In this document: piece by piece, positions 18,735-27,133 of the stretch
Numbering within the stretch: the first letter of the stretch is position 1
Layout of the letters: each line of letters begins with the position of its first letter
Source: Thermohalobacter berrensis
GTDB taxonomy: Bacteria; Bacillota; Clostridia; Tissierellales; Thermohalobacteraceae
Direction: 5' to 3'
Length of the DNA stretch: 64,000 nucleotides
NCBI RefSeq assembly: GCF_003609645.1
Contig: NZ_MCIB01000008.1
Span: forward strand, 1-64,000
Position numbers and translations under genes: made by a program
The notes under the pieces: generated by a model
What the model was told of the DNA's origin: nothing
The model's database searches: none
What the model saw: only the letters and a program-made list of their open reading frames with translations

Positions 18735-18763
18735 ACGTTTAAGCGACGGATATAGTATATAAT
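18731..18763 (+). promoter_or_regulatory. SARP-type operator/promoter of the yjiH-like gene
   Basis: Heptamer ATAGACG (18731-18737), TTTA, heptamer AGCGACG (18742-18748), 9 bases, TATAAT (18758-18763). The first heptamer contains the TAG stop codon of the upstream regulator gene, so the operator is packed against that gene. The layout equals that before hutU. Confidence 0.75.
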
Positions 18764-18876
18764 TTAAAAAAAGGGGGTGTAAAAACATTTAGAAAGAGTA
18801 TTTTTTACCAACAAAAATTTTCAGAATATTACAAAATCTATTCATGTTAGTCATTATTATACAAGGGGGAGATTGA

Positions 18877-20196
18877 ATGAAAAATACTGTTATGCCCGAA
18901 GGAAAGGCTTTAAGTACAAGTGGGAAAGTAAAATTTGTCCTCTTTAGTTTAATTGGTATATTTATGTTCTTTATTCCCGTAACTATTGGTGGGAAATCTA
19001 CTATTCCTCTAGACCATATTGTAACAGGCGTTAAAAATACACTACCTACTTTAGCACCTATATATGCAATTGCAGTAATAATTATAGGTAGTATTAAACC
19101 TTTTGTTAATAAGACATGGAACTCAGATAAAGTGAATACAGTTTTTTCAATTTTAAAAATTTTAGGTATTGTAGTTGTATTAGCTGTATATTCAAATATG
19201 GGGCCGGCTTGGCTTTTAGAAAGTGACATGGGACCATTTCTATTTGAAAAATTAGTAATTCCTGTTGGGCTTATAGTGCCTATTGGAGCTATATTTCTAT
19301 CCTTCTTAGTTGAATATGGACTTTTAGAGTTTATAGGAGTATTAATGCAGCCTGTAATGAAGCCAATCTTTAAAACTCCTGGAAGATCTGCAGTTGATGC
19401 TGTTGCTTCATTTGTTGGTAGTTATTCTATTGGACTTCTTATAACAAATAGAGTGTTTAAAGAAGGGAAATATACGATAAAGGAAGCAGCAATTATAGCA
19501 ACTGGTTTCTCAACAGTTTCTGCAACTTTTATGATAATTGTTGCTAAAACTTTAGGGCTTATGGATATATGGAACATATATTTCTGGACTACTTTAATAA
19601 TAACTTTTACAGTTACAGCTATTACAGTTAGAATAAAACCTTTAAGTAGTAAAAGTGATAGATATATTACTGGGGAAGGACACAAACAGCTAGCTTTTAA
19701 AGGGAACTTATTTAAAAATGCGTGGGAAGAAGGAGTAAGGGCAGCAGAAAAAGCAGAAACTATTGGAAAAAGTGTATTAGAGAACCTAAAAGATGGTTTC
19801 AATATGGCCATGGGAATTTTACCAACTATAATGTCTGTAGGGTTAATAGGATTAGTTTTTGCTAAATATACTCCTTTATTTGACGTTGTAGGGTATATTT
19901 TCTATCCATTTACTAAAATTCTACAGGTTCCTGATGCAATGTTAGCAGCGAAAGCCGCTGCAGTTGGAATAGCAGAGATGTTCTTACCAGCATTACTAGT
20001 AGTTGAAGCTGCACTGGTTACTAAGTTCGTAATCGGAGTAGTTTGTGTATCTTCTATATTATTTTTCTCAGCCTCTATACCATGTATACTTTCTACAGAA
20101 ATCCCAATTAGTTTAACAGAAATATTAGTCATATGGGTTGAAAGAACTATACTTACATTATTGATAGCAGTCCCAGTGGCGTTTTTAATACTGTAA
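18877..20196 (+). CDS. YjiH-family nucleoside-recognition (GATE) membrane transporter
   Basis: Polytopic protein of 439 residues with about ten hydrophobic segments and the paired gate-domain pattern seen in YjiH/SpmA-like proteins (PGRSAVDAVASFVGSYSIG near 170-188; a second half from about 310). ATG follows AAGGGGGAG. It has its own SARP-type operator and a strong terminator. Genes of this family recur next to hut genes in anaerobes, and I infer uptake of histidine, urocanate or a related imidazole. The substrate is not established by sequence. Confidence 0.75.
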   Translation: MKNTVMPEGKALSTSGKVKFVLFSLIGIFMFFIPVTIGGKSTIPLDHIVTGVKNTLPTLAPIYAIAVIIIGSIKPFVNKTWNSDKVNTVFSILKILGIVVVLAVYSNMGPAWLLESDMGPFLFEKLVIPVGLIVPIGAIFLSFLVEYGLLEFIGVLMQPVMKPIFKTPGRSAVDAVASFVGSYSIGLLITNRVFKEGKYTIKEAAIIATGFSTVSATFMIIVAKTLGLMDIWNIYFWTTLIITFTVTAITVRIKPLSSKSDRYITGEGHKQLAFKGNLFKNAWEEGVRAAEKAETIGKSVLENLKDGFNMAMGILPTIMSVGLIGLVFAKYTPLFDVVGYIFYPFTKILQVPDAMLAAKAAAVGIAEMFLPALLVVEAALVTKFVIGVVCVSSILFFSASIPCILSTEIPISLTEILVIWVERTILTLLIAVPVAFLIL

Positions 20197-20198
20197 TT

Positions 20199-20233
20199 AG
20201 AGAGGTAGGTGATTATCATCTACCTCTATTTTT
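20199..20233 (+). terminator. terminator of the yjiH-like gene, target of the group II intron
   Basis: An AGAGGTAG...CTACCTCT stem with a GTGAT/ATCAT extension ends in ATTTTT. The group IIC intron remnant begins at the very next base (20234), the known insertion preference of that intron class. Confidence 0.85.
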
Positions 20234-20729
20234 GTGCGCCGGGCATATGTAACAACTAGGTGGTGAAAGTCCACTGTGGAGGTTGACCATGCCAACCACT
20301 GACCGAAGGCAAAGGTGTCCACCTTGAGGTGGAATCTGAAGAAGCTGAAGACAAAATCCTGGTCTGAGGTACACGAATCACATTAGAGACTGTATAAACT
20401 GGGTGAGTTTGCATAACAAAACAAAGCCCTAAATGGTTCGAAAGTTTATGCAGTAAATATGGCGGATATATGGGAGGAAGCAGGTTACGCTTACCCCGGG
20501 AGGTCTCAAGGATAAGTCATTAAGATGTATTTCGAAATGACAACCTATACGGTGATGTATAGCTGAACCTTGAGAAGTCAGCAGAGGTCATAGTACCTGT
20601 CTAAACCTAGGATAGGGAGGGAAGGACCGAACATTAGGGAGGCAAGTAACATTGAAAGATTCGAGAGGTATGCAGAGACCACAGAAAACTTCATACTACT
20701 CGATTTTTATGGATTATAAAGGGAATTAA
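20234..20729 (+). mobile_element. truncated bacterial group IIC intron (5' ribozyme part and start of maturase)
   Basis: The 5' end is GTGCGCC directly after a terminator T-run. Conserved domain I-III blocks are seen: GGAATCTGAAG, GGTCTGAGGTACACGAA, GAGTTTGCATAACAAAAC, TACCCCGGGAGGTCT, GTCAGCAGAGGTCATAGTAC and GGAAGGACCGAACA, all closely like the Oceanobacillus-type IIC ribozyme. A maturase reading frame opens at 20670 (MQRPQKTSYYS) and runs only 19 codons. Reverse transcriptase, domain V and domain VI are absent. It is a dead remnant, and its orientation is the same as the flanking genes. Confidence 0.88.
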
Positions 20730-20788
20730 GGTAAATTTATATAATTATTATTTATAGGCATAAAAATAGTATGAAGGAGAGATGGAAA

Positions 20789-23700
20789 ATGGCCCTTATA
20801 GAAGTTAAATTATTTGGTTCGCCTAAAGTATACAAGAAAAAAGAGAAAATTAACTTTCCCTTTGGAAAGGCAGAAGCACTTTTTTATTATTTAGTTGTTG
20901 AAAAAGAAAGTTCAAGAGATGTGCTAATTAGCCTATTTTGGGGAAATATACCTGAAAAATCTGCTAGAAAAAATTTAAGAAATGCAATATATGTTATAAA
21001 GAAAGTATTTAATGAAGAAGTTTTAATTTCTCCAAGAAGGTCAATAGTAAAACTAAATCCAGAAATTGATTTTAAAATTGATTTAGAAGAATTTTTGAAT
21101 AAAAAGAATAAGGAAGCTATAGAAATTTATAATGGCCATTTTCTTGAAGGGTTTTTTGTAAAGAATGCTGAGGAATTTGAAACATGGATGACATCCTTAA
21201 GACATAAACATATGGATATATATGTAAATAAACTTAAAAAAGAAATTAATAAATATATAGAGAATAATCAGTTAAATAAAGCAGAAGCATATTGTAAGAA
21301 ATTAATAAATATAGATGAATTTGATGAAAAAGGATATAGAATCTTAATGAATTTGTATAGAAAGCAAGGAAAATACAATAAATGTATATCTATCTACAAT
21401 AAGTTAAAAGAATTATTAAATAAAGAATTGTCAGTATCTCCAGATGTAAAGACTAGAAGGCTATTTGAAGAAATTTTAATTGAGAAGAAAACTAGGAAGA
21501 TATTCAATAGTAAAGATAGTGATGAATTTTTTTATGGACGAAAAAAAGAACTAAAAATTCTAAATGGGAATTTTTTTAACTTTTTGCAAGGAAATGTTTC
21601 TAAATCTATAGTACTTTTTGGGGAAGCAGGAGTAGGAAAAAGTAAACTTTTATCTAGATTTTTAAACACAATCAATAAAGATGAAAACATATGGATACTT
21701 AAAACTAATTGCTACCAAGCAGAGGAAAAGTTTTTATTTAAACCTTGGAATGATATTTTTTATCAGTTATCAAATATCTTTAAAAAGGAAAATGTAGAAA
21801 TTCCTGTATACATAAGAAAGATAATATCACAAATATTTCCTACTTTTATAGGAGCTGATGAAATAGAAGGTAATTTATTTGAAAAATCACGACTATTAAA
21901 ATATGAAATTGTAGAAGAAGCTGTAATAGATATATTTAGGAAAGTATCAAAAAGGAGAAAAATAGTATTAGTTTTTGAAGATTTACAATGGATAGACAAT
22001 ATGAGTTTAAATCTATTAAAAAATATCATATTAAAGGATAAAAACAAGTCAATAACTGTATTAGTAACGTGTAGAAATGAATCTATTGAAAGGGTTGAAA
22101 ACTTTTTAACAGAAGTAGGAAAATACGGATTAATAGAAAAACTTTCTGTAGGAAGATTTAATAAAGAGGAAACTTTAGATTTTGTAGATAAAATGTTACC
22201 AGATAAAAATTTATCTTTAGAAATAAAAAATTCAATATATAAAGAGAGTGAAGGAAATGCTTTGTTTATAGTTGAACTTTTAAATAATCTAAAGGAAAAG
22301 AATAATTTTACTACTTTTACTCCTAAACTAAAGGATGTTTTAAAAAGCAGGCTTTTAGATATATCAACTGAAGAAAGAAAAATTTTAAATATTGCTTCTG
22401 TATTTTTTGACAAATTTAATTTGGATGTATTAAAAGAAATAACACAGAAAAATGAATTAGAACTTGTTGAAATTCTTGAGGAACTTCAGAGAAAAAAATT
22501 AATTAGAGAGATTTTAGATTCTAGTGGAAATATTAACTTTATGTTTACACATCAGAAACTAAGAGAATTTATATATTCGCAGATGTCTATGGCAAAAAGG
22601 AGAATTTTACATAATAGGGTATCACATTATCTAGCAGGGAAACTAACAGGTAGTAATAGTGATAAATTATTATATCCTAAACTTATATACCATAATAAAA
22701 AGGCTGGAAACAAATTAGAATATTTTAAGTATAAAATAAAGAACTTAGAGCAATATATACATCTAATCCATGAAATCTTTCCTGTAATCGATGAAAATGA
22801 TGTATTAAAAAAGAATTTTCTATATATGTCTGATGAAGAAATAGAAAAACAATTAAATGATATTAATGAATTACTAAAAGAAATCAAAGAGGAAGTTAAA
22901 TTAGACAGTAGTTTAGTATATTCAGAAATAACTTTTTTACATATGCTTGGAAGATATAATATTGGAAAAGGTGACCACAAGGAAGGACTAAAAATAATAA
23001 GAAAGATGATTGATAGGGCATTAAAAACTAAAAATTATAGTTTTGCATTAAAAGGTTATTTAAAAATAATATACTATTGTATTAACACACACAACATAAA
23101 ACTTATGAACTCTAGTATAACAAAAGCTTTAGATATAGCTAAAAAAAGTAATAGTAAGGGCGAAATAGCTATTTTATTAAGATTAAAAGGATTTCAAAAA
23201 ATTATGAATGGAGAATTTAACAAGGGTGAGGAACTTTTAAAAAAATCTATCAAAATATTTGATAACCTAGATCATAAAGAAAAATATGAATTAAATATTG
23301 CTGCTTCTTTTACCTATATTGGAGAGAGTAAAAGACGTAAAAAAGAATTTAATAAAGCTATTTACTATTATGAAAAAGCTATATCTATGTGCGAGAAAAA
23401 GGGGTTAGTAGGGGGACTTACTATAGCTTATACAAAAGCTGGACAGGCAGCTTATGAAGTTAATAACTATGAAAAAGCTAAGGAATATTTTAAAAAAGCA
23501 ATAAGTTTGTATAACCAATTCAATCTTGTATGGGGACGTTCTATAGCTAATGGTTATTTTTCTTTAATATTGGTTAAGGAGAAAGAATGGGATGAAGCTC
23601 TAAAGTATATTAACAAGGCAGAAAAATTTGCCAAGAAGGTGAATAATCCTTATGAGATTGGTCTGCTTTATAGAGTAAAGGCAGAAATGTGCAAACTAGT

Positions 23701-23842
23701 AAAAGAAAATAATAAAAAGATTTTAGGATATCACTGCCAAGACAATATAGATGAATATTGTAACAAAGGATTAAAATATTTAAAAGATATAAAGGGGTGT
23801 TATGAAAAGGAAGTATTAAAAAGATTAAAAAATATTAGTTAA
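20789..23842 (+). CDS. SARP-type transcriptional regulator (winged helix-BTAD-ATPase-TPR), paralogue 2
   Basis: A paralogue of the protein encoded at 15690, co-linear over its whole 1017 residues. It has the winged helix (GKAEALFYYLVV, LISLFWG, RKNLRNAIYVIKKVF), BTAD to about 250, Walker A GEAGVGKS (about 278-285), Walker B FEDLQWID (about 397) and C-terminal TPR-like repeats. ATG 20789 is preferred because AAGGAGAG (20774-20781) stands 7 bases before it; the ATG at 20771 precedes that site. The two copies flank the yjiH-like gene and may answer to different ligands or form mixed oligomers. No SARP operator precedes either gene. Confidence 0.85.
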   Translation: MALIEVKLFGSPKVYKKKEKINFPFGKAEALFYYLVVEKESSRDVLISLFWGNIPEKSARKNLRNAIYVIKKVFNEEVLISPRRSIVKLNPEIDFKIDLEEFLNKKNKEAIEIYNGHFLEGFFVKNAEEFETWMTSLRHKHMDIYVNKLKKEINKYIENNQLNKAEAYCKKLINIDEFDEKGYRILMNLYRKQGKYNKCISIYNKLKELLNKELSVSPDVKTRRLFEEILIEKKTRKIFNSKDSDEFFYGRKKELKILNGNFFNFLQGNVSKSIVLFGEAGVGKSKLLSRFLNTINKDENIWILKTNCYQAEEKFLFKPWNDIFYQLSNIFKKENVEIPVYIRKIISQIFPTFIGADEIEGNLFEKSRLLKYEIVEEAVIDIFRKVSKRRKIVLVFEDLQWIDNMSLNLLKNIILKDKNKSITVLVTCRNESIERVENFLTEVGKYGLIEKLSVGRFNKEETLDFVDKMLPDKNLSLEIKNSIYKESEGNALFIVELLNNLKEKNNFTTFTPKLKDVLKSRLLDISTEERKILNIASVFFDKFNLDVLKEITQKNELELVEILEELQRKKLIREILDSSGNINFMFTHQKLREFIYSQMSMAKRRILHNRVSHYLAGKLTGSNSDKLLYPKLIYHNKKAGNKLEYFKYKIKNLEQYIHLIHEIFPVIDENDVLKKNFLYMSDEEIEKQLNDINELLKEIKEEVKLDSSLVYSEITFLHMLGRYNIGKGDHKEGLKIIRKMIDRALKTKNYSFALKGYLKIIYYCINTHNIKLMNSSITKALDIAKKSNSKGEIAILLRLKGFQKIMNGEFNKGEELLKKSIKIFDNLDHKEKYELNIAASFTYIGESKRRKKEFNKAIYYYEKAISMCEKKGLVGGLTIAYTKAGQAAYEVNNYEKAKEYFKKAISLYNQFNLVWGRSIANGYFSLILVKEKEWDEALKYINKAEKFAKKVNNPYEIGLLYRVKAEMCKLVKENNKKILGYHCQDNIDEYCNKGLKYLKDIKGCYEKEVLKRLKNIS

Positions 23843-23863
23843 TATTATTCCAAATTTTAGCTT

Positions 23864-23896
23864 TTTGACTTTTTATTGACGTTTTGTTAGTAAAAT
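23864..23896 (+). promoter_or_regulatory. SARP-type operator/promoter of the BCCT transporter gene
   Basis: Heptamer TTTGACT (23864-23870), TTTT, heptamer ATTGACG (23875-23881), 9 bases, TAAAAT (23891-23896). The same TTTTATTGACG core precedes the Mo-hydroxylase operon. The TTGACG hexamer is too close to the -10 (9 bp) to act as an ordinary -35 box. Confidence 0.72.
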
Positions 23897-23996
23897 AACA
23901 ATTAGGAACGAAATTTTCAGAAGATTCAAAACAAAGGAAACAAAAGATAAATTCAAATATGAAATAAAAAAGTATATTAAAAAGGGGGATGGTATT

Positions 23997-25631
23997 ATGG
24001 AGGTAACTAATAGGACAGGTAACAAAAATAATAAAGCTTCATTAAGACTAACTATTTTTATTCCTATGGCAGTTATTTTTTTAGCAGCAATAATTTTAGG
24101 AGTAGTTGCTCCTAAAGCCTTCTATGATGTTGAGAATGCAATTGTACAGTTTGCATTTGAAACTTTTGGATGGCTTTTTCAAATTTGTGGAAACATTTTC
24201 CTATTTATATGTCTTTGGGTTATGGTTTCAAGGTATGGTGAAATTAAACTTGGGGGAAAAGAAGCCAAACCTATTATGAGTTTTTGGAATTGGTTTGCAA
24301 TATCATTATGTGCTGGAATTGCTACAGGAATTTTATTTTGGGGGATTGCAGAACCTATCACTCATTTTATGTCACCTCCAGAGGCTTTAGGAATAACTCC
24401 ACAAAGTGAAGAAGCTGCAATGTTTTCGATGACAACTACTTTTATTCATTGGACTTTTATACCATATGCAATGTATGGTATTGCTGGATTAGCTATAGGT
24501 TTTGCAACTTTTAATATGAAGCTACCGTATCAAGTTAGCTCAGTATTGTATCCAGTGTTTGGTAAACATACAAAGGGAATAGTAGGAGAAATAGTTGATA
24601 ATATTTGTTTATTTGCAATGGCTGGTGGTGTTGCTGCAATATTGGGTGTAGGAACTATGCAGATAGGTAGTGGATTAAATACTTTAGCTGGTATTCCAAC
24701 AGGTAAAACTTTATGGACTATAATTGTTGGTTTGATAGTTGTTACATATATTTTCTCAAGTTATACAGGATTAAATAGAGGAATACGCTGGTTATCAGAT
24801 AAAAACTCAAAACTGTTTATAGCAATAATGTTATTTGTATTTTTCTTAGGACCTACTAAGTTTATTTTATCTTTAGGAACTCAATCAACAGGTCATTTTA
24901 TTCAAAATTTCTTTGTAAGAACTCACTATTTAAGTCCTATAGAAGGCTCTGCATGGCCTAGATGGTGGCCAATATACTATTGGGCTATATGGTTAGCATA
25001 TGCTCCATTAACTGGTATGTTTTTAGCAAGAATTTCGAAGGGTCGTACATTAAGACAGTTTATGCTAGTGAATTTAATTTTACCTGCAACCTTTGGATTA
25101 ATCTGGTTTTCAGTATTTGGAGGCTCAGCAATACATCTTCAATTAAATGGAGGTCAACTTTGGGAAGCTATCCAAAAGTCTGGTTTAGAAATATCAGTCT
25201 TTGCATTTTTCGAAAATTTCCCTCTTTCCAAATTGATAAGCTGGGTATTTATTTTAGCAATTTACATTTCAATAGTTACCTTGGCAGATTCAATGACTAC
25301 TACAGTTTCATCCCTTTCAACTACAGCATATAATAATGCAGAAGTTGAGCCGCCAACTAAAGTTAAGATATTCTGGGGTATTGTAATGTCCTCAATGGCT
25401 ATAATAAACTTAATTGCTGGAAAGGCTGGAAAAATTAGCGGTATAGATGCTACTAAGCAGATTGCTACAGTTGCGGGATTCCCAATACTATTTTTCATGT
25501 TATTGTTAGCTTTTTGTGTAATAAAAATGCTTGTAAAACATAAGGAATATGATATAGTAAATCATCCTGATACTGCTTATATAGAAGAAGAAATGCTAGA
25601 GAAAAATCAGGCAGATATAGCTATACAGTAA
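23997..25631 (+). CDS. BCCT family (betaine/carnitine/choline type) transporter
   Basis: Membrane protein of 544 residues with twelve hydrophobic segments. The BCCT signature region is present: the aromatic trimethylammonium-box segments around ARWWPIYYWAIWLAYAPLTGMF-like residues near 320-345, and GLNRGIRWLSDKN near 260. BCCT proteins import quaternary ammonium compounds, usually with sodium or protons. The neighbours (SARP-type operator, Mo hydroxylase, MIO-less lyase that would release an amine) suggest a histidine betaine such as ergothioneine or hercynine as substrate; this is inference. It has its own promoter and terminator. ATG follows AAGGGGGATGG. Confidence 0.88.
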   Translation: MEVTNRTGNKNNKASLRLTIFIPMAVIFLAAIILGVVAPKAFYDVENAIVQFAFETFGWLFQICGNIFLFICLWVMVSRYGEIKLGGKEAKPIMSFWNWFAISLCAGIATGILFWGIAEPITHFMSPPEALGITPQSEEAAMFSMTTTFIHWTFIPYAMYGIAGLAIGFATFNMKLPYQVSSVLYPVFGKHTKGIVGEIVDNICLFAMAGGVAAILGVGTMQIGSGLNTLAGIPTGKTLWTIIVGLIVVTYIFSSYTGLNRGIRWLSDKNSKLFIAIMLFVFFLGPTKFILSLGTQSTGHFIQNFFVRTHYLSPIEGSAWPRWWPIYYWAIWLAYAPLTGMFLARISKGRTLRQFMLVNLILPATFGLIWFSVFGGSAIHLQLNGGQLWEAIQKSGLEISVFAFFENFPLSKLISWVFILAIYISIVTLADSMTTTVSSLSTTAYNNAEVEPPTKVKIFWGIVMSSMAIINLIAGKAGKISGIDATKQIATVAGFPILFFMLLLAFCVIKMLVKHKEYDIVNHPDTAYIEEEMLEKNQADIAIQ

Positions 25632-25634
25632 AAT

Positions 25635-25662
25635 AAAACTCCCATTATGGGAGTTTTATTTT
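25635..25662 (+). terminator. terminator of the BCCT gene
   Basis: AAAACTCCC pairs with GGGAGTTTT around ATTAT, followed by ATTTT, four bases after the stop codon. Confidence 0.85.
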
Positions 25663-25685
25663 ACTGTATTAAACAAGGAAATTAT

Positions 25686-25718
25686 CTAGACTTTTTATTG
25701 ACGATCGTTTTATATAAT
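25686..25718 (+). promoter_or_regulatory. SARP-type operator/promoter of the Mo-hydroxylase/lyase operon
   Basis: Heptamer CTAGACT (25686-25692), TTTT, heptamer ATTGACG (25697-25703), 9 bases, TATAAT (25713-25718). It lies 51 bp before the first gene. Spacing is identical to the other three sites. Confidence 0.75.
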
Positions 25719-25769
25719 ACAATTTAGTCCACTTATTAATAAAACTTATTTTTCATAGGGGGAGAGACA

Positions 25770-26225
25770 ATGAAGCTAGAGTTTACTGTAAATGGACAGG
25801 ATTATACTTTAGATGTAAATCCAGATGATAGGTTACTAGATGTTTTAAGGGATAAATTAGGGTTAACCAGTGTAAAAGAGGGTTGTTCTGAAGGGGAATG
25901 TGGAGCTTGTACAGTAATTATGGATGGAGCAGCAGTTACTTCCTGTACAGTTTTAGCTATCCAGGCTAGGGGAAAGGAAATAATTACTGTAGAAGGTTTA
26001 GAAAAGAATGGAGAATTAGATGAGTTACAAAAATCTTTTATAAAAAATGGTGCAGTACAATGTGGATTTTGTACACCAGGTATGTTGATGTCTAGTAAGG
26101 CTTTATTAATGAAAAACCCTAATCCTACAGAAGAAGAAATTAAAAGAGCAATAGAGGGTAATCTCTGTAGATGTACTGGTTATGTGAAGATTATAAAGGC
26201 AGTTAAGGATGTAATAGAAGGGTAG
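25770..26225 (+). CDS. molybdenum hydroxylase, [2Fe-2S] small subunit
   Basis: Electron-transfer subunit of a xanthine-dehydrogenase-family enzyme, 151 residues. The plant-type cluster motif CSEGECGACTVIMDG lies near 39-55 with the fourth Cys in SCTVL. The second cluster is in the helical domain (QCGFCTPGM near 99, LCRCTGY near 133). ATG follows GGGGGAGAG. First gene of a four-gene operon ordered FeS-FAD-Mo-lyase. It passes electrons between the Mo centre and FAD. Confidence 0.93.
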   Translation: MKLEFTVNGQDYTLDVNPDDRLLDVLRDKLGLTSVKEGCSEGECGACTVIMDGAAVTSCTVLAIQARGKEIITVEGLEKNGELDELQKSFIKNGAVQCGFCTPGMLMSSKALLMKNPNPTEEEIKRAIEGNLCRCTGYVKIIKAVKDVIEG

Positions 26226-26245
26226 TTGGGAAAGGGGGAATATCT

Positions 26246-27133
26246 ATGGAGAGTTTAGTAGTTGAGACTCCAGAAAGTTTAGATGAATTAGTAGAGTGCT
26301 TAAAACGTGCAGATAAGAATACTTATTTACTTGCTGGAGGTACAGATTTAATTATTAGAATGAGAAGAAGTAAGATTTATAGCGGTAAAGTAATTGATTT
26401 ATCAGGTATTAATGAACTTAAGAAAATCAAAGAAGAAAGTAAATATTTAAGAATAGGGGCTTTAGTTACCCATTCAATGATTAGTGAAAATGATAAAATA
26501 AAAGAATTTTTTCCTGCCCTTATGGAAGCATCAAGCCAAGTAGGTTCTACACAGATTAGGAACAGAGGAACAATTGCTGGAAATATAGCTAACTCATCAC
26601 CTTGTGCAGATACCGTTCCGCCATTGATGACATCTAGTGCTAAAGTGAGGACTATAAATGGAAAAGGAGAAATAAAAGAAAGAGATATAGATGAAGTAGT
26701 TAAAGGCTCTGGTTTTAACTATTTACAAAAGGATGAAGCAATTATTGAAATAATTATACCGAAATTAGGAAATGAATATTTATCTGCTTTCGGAAAATTA
26801 GGAAGTAGAACTGCAGTAACTATTGCAAAAATTAATGGAGCTATTTTAGTAAAAATGGATTCTACAGGAAAAAAGATTAAAAAAGCCTATGTATCATTAG
26901 GGGCATTAGGACCGAAGGCTTTTAGATCGAAAATAGTCGAGGATAGATTAATTGGAAAAGAAATATCAAGACAATTATTTCATGATTTATGTAATTCCTT
27001 AATAGAACAGGTAGATTTAGCTATAAAGGGGAGAAGTTCACACCCTTACAAAAGAGAAGCAATAAAGGGTATGGCACAGGATATTTTTATTAGGCTTTTT
27101 GGAAGTGGGGTGTTAGAGAATGAAAAAAAATAA
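26246..27133 (+). CDS. molybdenum hydroxylase, FAD-binding middle subunit
   Basis: CoxM/XdhB-like FAD subunit of 295 residues. The flavin motifs are LLAGGTDL near 30, GALVTH near 72 and the pyrophosphate-binding TIAGNIANSSPCADTVPPLM near 113. It overlaps the Mo subunit by 14 nt and starts with ATG after AAAGGGGGAA. It would exchange electrons with NAD or another carrier; the direction (oxidation or reduction of substrate) cannot be read from sequence. Confidence 0.92.
   Translation: MESLVVETPESLDELVECLKRADKNTYLLAGGTDLIIRMRRSKIYSGKVIDLSGINELKKIKEESKYLRIGALVTHSMISENDKIKEFFPALMEASSQVGSTQIRNRGTIAGNIANSSPCADTVPPLMTSSAKVRTINGKGEIKERDIDEVVKGSGFNYLQKDEAIIEIIIPKLGNEYLSAFGKLGSRTAVTIAKINGAILVKMDSTGKKIKKAYVSLGALGPKAFRSKIVEDRLIGKEISRQLFHDLCNSLIEQVDLAIKGRSSHPYKREAIKGMAQDIFIRLFGSGVLENEKK

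Noticed and set aside
20670-20729. A functional 19-codon gene in the intron remnant
   Set aside because: It is only the start of the maturase frame and ends in unrelated sequence.
23876-23896. Ordinary sigma-A promoter with TTGACG as -35 box
   Set aside because: The spacer to the -10 is only 9 bp, and the same 9-bp spacing recurs in four promoters, which fits activator sites instead.
24962-25333. 123-codon frame inside the BCCT gene
   Set aside because: Same-strand shadow in another frame; the BCCT frame has clear family motifs throughout.
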